From NCBI RefSeq assembly GCF_965363235.1, contig NC_134841.1:60099078-60163077 (forward strand): 64,000 nt of DNA, written 5' to 3'. The stretch's first letter is position 1. Every line of letters begins with the position of its first letter. A program made the position numbers and the translations under genes. This DNA comes from Mytilus galloprovincialis. Its lineage: Eukaryota; Mollusca; Bivalvia; Mytilida; Mytilidae. Below the pieces are notes generated by a model. It worked only from the letters and a program-made list of their open reading frames with translations, had not been told where the DNA came from and did not search any database. Positions 25,101 to 37,100 of this stretch are shown piece by piece.

Positions 25101-28100
25101 ATAATGTTTGGGTAGTATTAAATAGCATTTTTACATTGTAGATTATGTACTTATATTATTTGATTGGGTATAAATTAGTGAACACCGAGTTGCAAAAGGT
25201 GAAACCTGAGAAAGAAGAAGATGATTTTAGAAGTGCTCCCAACATTTTTAAAAGTTTTCCAAGAAGCTTAAACCAAAAGGTAATAGTTCATCTTTCGTCA
25301 ATAATATTTATCATATACTTAGCATTAATATAATAGCTTTTGCATATGTGTAATGAGCGGAAGTACACAAGTCATAATTACCCACCCGGGCTGATAACCC
25401 ATATCAGGTGCATCTCGTGCACAAAACCCATAATAGTGCCTCTCGTGCAAGTTACTTCCGGTGTTTCCGGTATCGGTTGTTAACTTTTCCATTGTGACGT
25501 CAGATTTTTTTTATGACGACGTCAAAATTTACGGGAACTTTTATAGGGATAGTTTAGTACTTGCTAACAAATGCCATAGACAATTATGAATCATTTTATA
25601 GTACAACAAACATGGAGTAGTACTGATCATAAAACTATAAAACTCTATAGGGAATGTTACCATAAATATATAAGGAGGTAGTGATGCTGTTGTTCGACAA
25701 TTATAGTATACTTGATTCATAATTTAACTTCTTTATAAAGTTTTTGACTGTTCATGAATGGGAAGGGCATTGTAGTTACGACGAAAGGAACATATCCGAT
25801 ATCATTTGTGAAATGGTTATTCCATAACGGCAATTTGATACGCCGGAACTTTCAGTGTTTAGTATCTTTTGAGGCATAATTTATTATTTTTTGAATTATA
25901 TCTGTCAAATTTTTTTTATCTTTTCAATAATTTCAATAAAAAAATAATACATTAAATTAGTAGATCAATGTGAGACGAGACAAATCAACATAACAAACAA
26001 AAGCTAAAAGGAATCCCATGAGGTTAAAAGATGTTCACCGACCCTGGAAAGTGATTCCTTCCATGCCTGCATCTCCGCCATGTCAATCCAAACTCAGTCA
26101 AAATTTCACAATCGGAAACAAGATACATCGACAAAAGTTCAGATCATACGGCGTAAACTGGTATCTCAATATATACAAATCTATAAAGATGCCGCTGGTG
26201 AGCTGGGTCACCAACACATCGTATCGATCAACTAATTTGTGATGTTGACCTTAAAACAAATGCAATATCGATATGAAGTTGTTCTACATCATAAATCTGT
26301 TGAAGCAAAAAATCAGCATCTGTATGGTGACATGTATTCATAGCAATTCTTTTTTAATCATATAGGTGGAGAACACATATGTTATGGCATTAGACGGTGA
26401 TGTTGACTTTTCTCCAGAAGCTCTCCAGCTACTCATAGATAGAATGAAGAAAAACACACTAGTTGGTGCGACATGTGGTCGTATTAAACCAGGAGGATCT
26501 GGTAAGGCACTCGTGAAACTAAGAACCCTAATACATTGGACAATGATAAACTTTTCACAACAGACTTAGAACACATTGTAATTCTTGCTTAAATATGCAT
26601 CGATTGCATATTTACTAGTACACTACTATTATAAAGTGTACTCTTTTAAAGTAAAAGTGATAGGTCCGATAACTTTTATGTCTATTGGTCATTCTTTCTA
26701 TTGGTCTACTCTTTTTTCCGTATTTTGTTTTAAAAGCCCACACAATCAGAGCGTCATATGGGCATGCTATACAGTATGGTGCAATTCATCACAATAACTC
26801 ATAAACTACTTATCTACCGAACAGTTATAGGGGATAAATCACGAGTAAGTAATAGCTCACAGGTTTTATATGTGACAGTATTTCAATATTGTAGGTCCGG
26901 TTGTGTGGTACCAGAAATTTGAATATGCTATAGGACATTGGTTACAGAAATCAGCAGAGCATGTTTTTGGTTGCGTGCTTTGTAGTCCCGGATGTTTTAG
27001 TCTGTTTCGGGCAAAAGCTTTAATGGATGATAACATCATGAGAACATATGCAAATGTACCGACTGAACCCAAACATTATATACAATACGATCAAGGTAAG
27101 GTGACAACTATTTGATTGTTATGGTGAAACAAACAAGAAAATTGTATTTTAAATCTAATAACGACTTCCATGGAATTAGGTCAATGTCACACATAATAAA
27201 GGAGAGTTCCGTTCTGTTAATGCTAAAATAACTATTACATTTTGACTTTATAGACATATACATAAGAAGTATAACAATATTCTTATTGATAACTTGGTGC
27301 GTTTTTATGAAGATTACACGAAGGAATATTATACAGATAGTAGTAATGAATAAAAAATGTAAATTTGCATATTCTTATTTCTTGAAATAACATAATTGGT
27401 ACCAATGTTTCTGCACCAAATACGCATTTTGACAATCAATGTCTCTATGGAGATGTCCGCGGCCCAAATAGTTAAAAATCCAAAGCTTATTTAAAGGATG
27501 AAAAGCTATAAACAAAAAAAGACAAAAAGTATAGCCAAAGCCGGGCAAAGAATCAGAGCTTTGCATGATGGAGATAAATTTTATATAATTTCAAAAATTT
27601 CGTAACACAAAATAATGAAAATACAAAATCCGTATTTCTATGCAAGAACCGAAGTACTGTCTACTGGGATGGTGATACCCTCGGGGACTAACAATCCACC
27701 AGCAGAGGCATCGACCCAGTGGTAGTAATTACATAGACGGCACCTTTTTGTTTACTGTACTGGATTCAGATCTCGTCAATCAAAAACAATGTCTCTTCAG
27801 TGATGCTCGTGACCAAAGAATTTGAAAATCCAAAGCTTATTAAAAGGATCAACCAAAAAGGACATAAAAGGTATAGCCAAATAGTTATCAAAGGTACCAG
27901 GATTATAATTTTGTACGCCAGACGCGCGTTTCGTCTACATAAGAATCATCAGTGACGCTCATATCAAAATATTTATAAAGCCAAACAAGTACAAAGTTGA
28001 AGAGCATTGAGGATCCAAAATTCCGAAAAATTCCAAAGCCAGGCAAGAAATCAGAGCTTTACATGAGGGAGATATATTCTTTAATTTTGAATAATACCAA

Positions 28101-31100
28101 AACTTTGTAAGAGCAAATATTTATAACACAACATCCGTAACTTCATACCAGTACTGGCTACTAGGATGGTGATACCCTCTGTGACTATCAGTCAATCGGC
28201 AGAGGCAAACAAATATTCAATAGTCTTATACTATACTACCGTATATTATAACTAATTTTTTGAAAAATTGATGACCCTCTGTGCATCTTCTCCAAAATGT
28301 TAAAAAAACAAAGGAATATTTTTATCAACCTTAAGAATCATTTTTTGTTCTCGATAAAAATCATGTCATGTTAGGCTAATAGGTAAAATATCGAAATCCG
28401 ATAAATACTCAAAGTCCTTATTCAAATAACAAAATCAATAGCTCAAACGCATCGAACGGATAAATGGCATCTGTCTTATTCCTGAATTGATACAGGCATT
28501 GTCTTATGTAGAAAATTGTGGATTACACTTAGCTTTATAGCTAGCGAAACCTCTCACTTGATTGACAGTCGCATACAATTTCATTATATTGACAACGGTG
28601 TGTAAACAAAACAACAGACATAATAGGCAAAAATGTCAAAAATAGGGGTAGAGCAGTCAATATTGTGCTATAATCTTTTTCACTATAAAAACAAATAAAT
28701 ATGTAACAAAGAAACACAAATAGGCATATAGACAAGGCACATTATCAAAAAAGAAAGACAAACATACAAAAATGTACCGTAGCACATTAACACAATGACG
28801 GAATGTATAATTACAAAGCCACGACAAATGTAAAAGGCAAACAGACAAAGCAAATTAGCAAAAATGAGAGACAAGAATACTAAATTTTACCATAACAAAT
28901 AACACAATAACACAATGTATAAGTATATAATGGATATCACCAAAAACAAACAATGCAGTAAATATAATATTCATGATGACAAATACTTTATCAAGTTATT
29001 AATATAATAAACAACGTCAGTACCCATAATCTATACTTCATGACCATCGTATATTATTTGTGAAGTTGATACGGAAATAATTAACAAGGTCTTGGTACCT
29101 TTCGATAATTTTTTTTTAGAAAAAATAGAGACGTCATTTCACAATTTTCTACATTTGAAATGCCTGTACCAAGTCAGGAGTATGACAGTTGTTGTCCATT
29201 CGTTTGATGTGTTTCATCATTTGATTTTACCATTTGATTAGGGACTTTCAGTTTTGCATTTCGCTCGGAATTCAGTATTTTTGTGATTTTACATTTGCAT
29301 ACCCTTGGTTCGTCAACTTTCTACTCAGACACTGGTGACATTTTACAAAGTCGGAGTAGCAGCTGCAAGCTCTTGGGTACCGAATATGTTGGTAGTGTAT
29401 ATCTCATATGCAGGTTAAGTTGGTATATTGATACTCAGGTGGAGGAAATTGATATAGATTCTGGAACTGAAATGATTGCGTATGTCAAATTCGAGGTATG
29501 AGTCTAAAAATTGGCGTCGGAGGCCATGGATGTTGTTTCTGAGCGAAGTGTTCATGGGATCTGATCAAATGAGTAATGATTGTTAATGGAAAGAACAAAA
29601 TCAATATATATGTGTGTAAAACTCCAATTGTACGAGTTCCGCTATCTATTTATATCTATATATATGTTTATATCGCTTATATGGGCATCGGAGGTCAACT
29701 CAATATAAGGACAGTCTATTTGAAGATGTGTGTGACAAGGATGGTGGCCGTTAGAATTATAGTTGATTTCTAATCACCAAACCGATATACAAATGAACTG
29801 AGTGTATGCTTTGTGAGGAATAACTGGCATTTCAATAACTATTGCATCCTAAAACACATGTCTATAATAGATGGACTGGACTTAAATAAGCGAACCGGTT
29901 AAGTTAGCACTCCACAGTTAGGTGTGTAGTTTCGCATTTTGGCCCCTGTGGATTTTTCAAATATGAGAGCTAGTGTGCAATAAAATTCATTTTTGGATAG
30001 CTGAGTATTAAAATAGCCTTTGTATTGGGTTTATATGAACATCAAGGTTATGTAATGTATGTAATATAGGCTGTTTTCTGTATGACAGTCCGTATTTGCA
30101 TGTCCCTACCATACATTGGTCCGGCAATTATTGTAATGTTTTTTTCCAACTTTTTATCGCACGAACTTTGTGATTGGATTTTACGAAAAAATGAGGCGAA
30201 AGACACCCATTTTTTATTTGATCATTAGGAAGATTTATGAAAACAGTTTCTAAAAAGGTATCACTGAAAGGCATTGAAATTCTAGTTTGATCCAAATTTT
30301 GGGGCGATATGTGACATGTCCACCCCCCTTTTTGCAATATTTTATGGTAAATAAATGCAGAATGTTGCCATGGATACACATAAAAGGAATTAATTTTCAC
30401 TCTTTTAACTTTTGAAAATCAAATCTATGGAATATACTGATTACATACATATGCACATGTACAATACAAACAGTTAGGTTAATGTATAAGAAATCCAGGA
30501 ATAGGAGATGATAAAACATTTTGTGGCTCATTTTTAATTTTATTTTCTAACTGTGGAGTGCTACCTTATGGCACATCAGAAAGCACAGAAATGCACTTTT
30601 TAAGATAAAATTTACCACAAATCTTTAGTCTTTTATGTTCTTGTTTTAGTTCTGAAGGTAAAAAATCTGCTAGGAATGCAATTTATGTTTATTTTATTGT
30701 TTACTGTCCTTAGCAACCAAATATACACATTTTGACATTTAGACATGTTGCGGTCTTAAATTTGTACTCCATTAGCTTCACCATTGTAACCAAAGATTGC
30801 GCCTTATATGATATCCTCGGAATGTATCGCTTTATTTTTTTGAATGCAAATAAGTCAAATAAACATTTTTAGCAGGATTTTATATTATAATTTGGCATTA
30901 ATTAAGTTTAATGATGCCAGTCCTGCTAGAAATTTATACCCTGCTTGAGAGCTTCTAAACCAAGGTTAGGTATGCTATTTACAGCAAAATTTACCTATAA
31001 GTGCTTTCAAATACCTAAAAATTGTACAATTTGTCCTCTTTAAAGGTAATTTTATGATTTTAAATAAGATAATGGGAAAAGTTTTAGAAATTTACTCCAA

Positions 31101-34100
31101 AAATGAGACAGACTTGAAGTTTTTCACTATGATCCAGCATTTATTTTTAAATCACTTTTTGTCGCGTTTCAACATCAACTGCTAACCTTCATAAAATCTT
31201 TATTACTGAACCAATTTTAAAAACTAAGGTACCATTTTCATCGTAACAGCTAATAGAAAACAGAAAATATAATAAAAATTGAGGCAGGAGGGGAAAAATT
31301 TCACCTTATGGCACATCAGAAAGCACAGAAATGCACTTTTTAAGATAAAATTTACCACAAATCTTTAGTCTTTTATGTTCTTGTTTTAGTTCTGAAGGTA
31401 AAAAATCTGCTAGGAATGCAATTTATGTTTATTTTATTGTTTACTGTCCTTAGCAACCAAATATACACATTTTGACATTTAGACATGTTGCGGTCTTAAA
31501 TTTGTACTCCATTAGCTTCACCATTGTAACCAAAGATTGCGCCTTATATGATATCCTCGGAATGTATCGCTTTATTTTTTTGAATGCAAATAAGTCAAAT
31601 AAACATTTTTAGCAGGATTTTATATTATAATTTGGCATTAATTAAGTTTAATGATGCCAGTCCTGCTAGAAATTTATACCCTGCTTGAGAGCTTCTAAAC
31701 CAAGGTTAGGTATGCTATTTACAGCAAAATTTACCTATAAGTGCTTTCAAATACCTAAAAATTGTACAATTTGTCCTCTTTAAAGGTAATTTTATGATTT
31801 TAAATAAGATAATGGGAAAAGTTTTAGAAATTTACTCCAAAAATGAGACAGACTTGAAGTTTTTCACTATGATCCAGCATTTATTTTTAAATCACTTTTT
31901 GTCGCGTTTCAACATCAACTGCTAACCTTCATAAAATCTTTATTACTGAACCAATTTTAAAAACTAAGGTACCATTTTCATCGTAACAGCTAATAGAAAA
32001 CAGAAAATATAATAAAAATTGAGGCAGGAGGGGAAAAATTTCACCTTATGGCACATCAGAAAGCACAGAAATGCACTTTTTAAGATAAAATTTACCACAA
32101 ATCTTTAGTCTTTTATGTTCTTGTTTTAGTTCTGAAGGTAAAAAATCTGCTAGGAATGCAATTTATGTTTATTTTATTGTTTACTGTCCTTAGCAACCAA
32201 ATATACACATTTTGACATTTAGACATGTTGCGGTCTTAAATTTGTACTCCATTAGCTTCACCATTGTAACCAAAGATTGCGCCTTATATGATATCCTCGG
32301 AATGTATCGCTTTATTTTTTTGAATGCAAATAAGTCAAATAAACATTTTTAGCAGGATTTTATATTATAATTTGGCATTAATTAAGTTTAATGATGCCAG
32401 TCCTGCTAGAAATTTATACCCTGCTTGAGAGCTTCTAAACCAAGGTTAGGTATGCTATTTACAGCAAAATTTACCTATAAGTGCTTTCAAATACCTAAAA
32501 ATTGTACAATTTGTCCTCTTTAAAGGTAATTTTATGATTTTAAATAAGATAATGGGAAAAGTTTTAGAAATTTACTCCAAAAATGAGACAGACTTGAAGT
32601 TTTTCACTATGATCCAGCATTTATTTTTAAATCACTTTTTGTCGCGTTTCAACATCAACTGCTAACCTTCATAAAATCTTTATTACTGAACCAATTTTAA
32701 AAACTAAGGTACCATTTTCATCGTAACAGCTAATAGAAAACAGAAAATATAATAAAAATTGAGGCAGGAGGGGAAAAATTTCACCTTAAGGTAGCACTCC
32801 ACAGTTAGGTGTGTAGTTTCGCATTTTGGCCCCTGTGGATTTTTCAAATATGAGAGCTAGTGTGCAATAAAATTCATTTTTGGATAGCTGAGTATTAAAA
32901 TAGCCTTTGTATTGGGTTTATATGAACATCAAGGTTATGTAATGTATGTAATATAGGCTGTTTTCTGTATGACAGTCCGTATTTGCATGTCCCTACCATA
33001 CATTGGTCCGGCAATTATTGTAATGTTTTTTTCCAACTTTTTATCGCACGAACTTTGTGATTGGATTTTACGAAAAAATGAGGCGAAAGACACCCATTTT
33101 TTATTTGATCATTAGGAAGATTTATGAAAACAGTTTATAAAAAGGTATCACTGAAAGGCATTGAAATTCTAGTTTGATCCAAATTTTGGGGCGATATGTG
33201 ACATGTCCACCCCCCTTTTTGCAATATTTTATGGTAAATAAATGCAGAATGTTGCCATGGATACACATAAAAGGAATTAATGTTCACTCTTTTAACTTTT
33301 GAAAATCAAATCTATGGAATATACTGATTACATACATATGCACATGTACAATACAAACAGTTAGGTTAATGTATAAGAAATCCAGGAATAGGAGATGATA
33401 AAACATTTTGTGGCTCATTTTTAATTTTATTTTCTAACTGTGGAGTGCTACCTAAACCCCGCCCAGTCAAGTGAAATAAAACAATTAATAACCGGAAGTA
33501 ACTCCTCAGCGATAATTTAGAAATTTATGTTGAAACCTTCAATTATTGTTCTTTGATCATTTGGTTATTAATCAATTTAGTGATGTACGGCGGGGTATAT
33601 CGTTCGGGCATTCGGGCTCAAAAGCGGCTGTCAAACAGTGTCCGTGGAATAACTTGAAAACACTTTGACGAAATCATTTCGAAATTAGATATTTTTATAC
33701 ATAATGTTTTCTGGTCTGTGCGTTCGTTCGTTCGTCCGTTCGTCCGTCTGTCCCGCTTCAGGTTAAAGTTTTTGGTCGATGTAGTTTTTGATGAAGTTGA
33801 AGTCCAATCAACTTAGTACACATTTTCCCTTTAATATTATCTTTTTAATTTAAATGCCAATGAATTTTTACCCCATTTTTACGGTATACTGAACATAGAA
33901 AATTACAGTGCGGATGGGGCATCCGTGTACAAGGGACACATTCTTGTTTCCTTTGACTTAACGAAGGTCAAATTTGATTATCACGATCTGAGATTTTATA
34001 GTTGCTGATTTGTAGACATTTAAAAGTAGCGAAACGTTATACTAAGCGCGTTTTCTTTGCAATCGCTTATTTCTAAAAAAAAATCCTTTACCTTTTTTAG

Positions 34101-37100
34101 CTCACCTGGCCCGAAGGGCCAAGTGAGCTTTTCCCATCACTTGGCGTCCGGCGTCCGTCGTCGTCGTCCGTCGTCCGTCATCGTTAACTTTTACAAAAAT
34201 CTTCTCCTCTGAAACTACTGGGCCAAATTAAACCAAACTTGGCCACAATCATCATTGGGGTATCTAGTTTAAAAAATGTGTGGCGTGACGCGACCAACCA
34301 ACCAAGATGGCCGCCATGGCTAAAAATAGAACATAGGGGTAAAATGCAGTTTTTGGCTTATTACTCAAAAACCAAAGCATTTAGAGCAAATCTGACGCGG
34401 TAAAATTGTTTATCAGGTCAAGATCTATCTGCCCTCAAATTTTCAGATTATTCCGACAACCCGTTATTGGGTTGCTGCCCCTGAACTGGTAATTTTAGGT
34501 AATTTTTGCTGTTTTTGGCTATTATCTTGAATATTATTATAGATAGAGATAAACTGTAAACAACAATAATGTTCAGCAAAGTAAGATTTACAAATAAGTC
34601 AACATTACCAAAATGGTCAGTTGACCCCTTTAGGAGTTATTGACCTTTATAGTCAATTTTTAACCATTTTTCCTAAATCTTAGTAATCTTTTACAAAAAT
34701 CTTCTCCTCTGAAACAACTGGGCCAAATTAATCCAAACTTGGCCACAATCATCTTTGGGATATCTAGTTTAAAAAATGTGTGGCGTGACCCAGTCAACCA
34801 ACCAAGATGGCCGCCATGGCTAAAAATAGAACATAGGGGTAAAATGCAGTTTTGGCTTATAACTCAAAAACCAAAGCATTTAGAGCAAATCTGACAGCGG
34901 TAAAAGTGTTTATCAGGTCAAGATCTATCTGTCCTGAAATTTTCAGATGAATCGGACAACCTGTTGTTGGGTTGCTGCCCCTGAATTGGTAATTTTAAGA
35001 AAATTTTGCTGTTTTTGGTTATTATCTTGAATATTATAATAGATATAGATAAACTGTAAACAGCAACAATGTTTAGCAAAGTAAGATTTACAAATAAGTC
35101 AGCATGACCAAAATGGTCAGTTGACCCCTGAAGGAGTTATTGCCCTTTATAGTTAATTTTTAACATTTTTCAAAAATTTTTGTTAATTTTTAGAAAATAT
35201 TTTCCACTGTAATTACTGGGCCAAGTTCATTATAGATAGAGATAATTGTAGCAACAAGAATGTTCAGTAAAGTAAGATCTACAAACACATCACTATCACC
35301 AAAACACAATTATGTCATGAATTTATCCGTGTCCATTGTTAAATATGCACAAGACTAAGGTGAGCGACACAGGCTCTTTAGAGCCTCTAGTTTTACCTGA
35401 TCCTGTTTTTGAGTGAAAATTGGCAAATATCATTTCATTCAATGAATTCCGGTTTGCTGTCATTTTGACGGTCTCGTGTTAAGTTTTGTTTTAATTGTAT
35501 CTATGTCTTCCGTAGCTATGCAATTTTCCCCCTTCTTCTTTAATCCATTCTATTTTAAATTTTAGTTTCTTGTGTATAATTCGGAGTTTAGTATGACGTC
35601 CATTATCACTGTACTATTATGCATATTTTAGGGGCCAGCTGAAGGACACCTACGGGTGCGGGAATTCTCGCTACATTGAAGACCCATTGGTTGCCTTCGG
35701 CTGTTGTTTGCTCTATGGTCGGGTGGTTGTCGCTTTGACATATTCACCATTTCCTTTCTCAATTTTAATGTAGATTTTCTTGTTTAAAAGCAAGAACATC
35801 GTAAATTGTTGTTTTAGTTCCTGTCTTTTCTTTTGATTGTTTGAGAATTGTTCTTTGTAAATTTTATCCCAAGAAAATAGAATGGATCCAGGAAAAAGTA
35901 TTAACAAAATTACTGAACTTGACGGTAAATCAAAAATAGGTGAATTCCACAATACCTGAAAAATAAATGTTACTTTCCGAATACCTTTCATCAATAACAC
36001 TAAAAAGCAAAACATATAAGAGTCATACGAATTTATACAAAACTATGTTAGGTTAAATACTAGTAAATCAAATCAAATCAAATAATTTTATTGGTGTAAA
36101 TTCCTATACAGACATGCTACCAGCCGACATTTACAAAATACAAACACAAAAATAAACAAACAAACAAACAAAAACAACCAAACATATTTTCTCAATGATC
36201 ATGATAAGAGATACATATTTTATATTTACATAGCGTGGAGGTGTTATTCATACAATATTATTAATTCCAGCCATTACAATCAGCTTTAATACTATAAAAG
36301 CTCTTAACAACATTATGTTTGCTTTAAATGAATGTTCAAATCATACATATCGCTTATTCCAGCTTCACTTACAGTACTCATGTCCGTATCATTACTTTTC
36401 AAAATGAAACTAAACTTATATTGTTCACACATATTAACAAAAGATGGAACTATATCACTTAAATTACAAAAGAGTACATTTCTATTAAGTTCTAACGCTT
36501 TACATTGAATGAGGAAATGGAACTCATCTTCAATTCCATCCTTACAAATTGGACAAATTCTCTGTTCTAAAGGTGTTCTAGTATATCTACCAACTTCTAT
36601 TAGTAATTTACTATTACTAATTCTGATTTTTATCATATTAGAAATAACACTTTTGTTAAGGTCTAGTAGAAGATATTTTTCTAATTCAAAATTATTTTTA
36701 ACTTTGCGATATGTTCTTAGTTTATTACCATGACTATTACCATTAAAAGAGTCACAAAAAAGAGCTTGTTTCCAGTATTTTATGAATTCCTCTTCTAATT
36801 TCTTTTGAAATGAAAAAAAGTAATTTTTTCTTTGACATAGTATTTTGATTTTCCCAGACATGCTGAAAACCAAGTTTACCTAATAAAACTTTTAATTTAC
36901 TACAAAAACCATTAGGAAAGTTTAAGTTTTCATTGTATGCTTTCTTTACCATACTCTCACTGTCCCTATTAATGATATGAAGCCAGAAGTTAATTGTATT
37001 TTAAGGGCTGACAATGAAAGTGGAATCAAAGGCATAAATAGCGTTTGTAATACCAAGTGTTCGACATAAAGTTTTTTTATTATTATTATTTACAGTATTA

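Larger units (their letters stand above)
21691..25141. other. Paralogue B intron 7
   Basis: Starts with an ATA-rich microsatellite (21691-21722), then a reverse CCATTCGTTTGATGTG-family copy (21855-21965), a minus-strand LINE remnant (21990-23290), AT-rich sequence and a CTCF-like motif (24653-24664). No host gene is seen. Confidence 0.6.

Noticed and set aside
29283-29501. 72-aa frame after the dispersed repeat at 29130
   Set aside because: It begins inside the repeat and has no similarity I recognise; it is probably part of a larger repeat.
29903-33452. LTR-retrotransposon reading of the two 663-bp direct repeats around a 2.2-kb interior
   Set aside because: The repeats do not start TG or end CA; each has its own terminal inverted repeat, and the interior is three noncoding tandem units with no gag, pol or primer-binding features.
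36509-36733. 74-aa plus-strand frame
   Set aside because: Antisense to the C-terminal part of the LINE 3' end.
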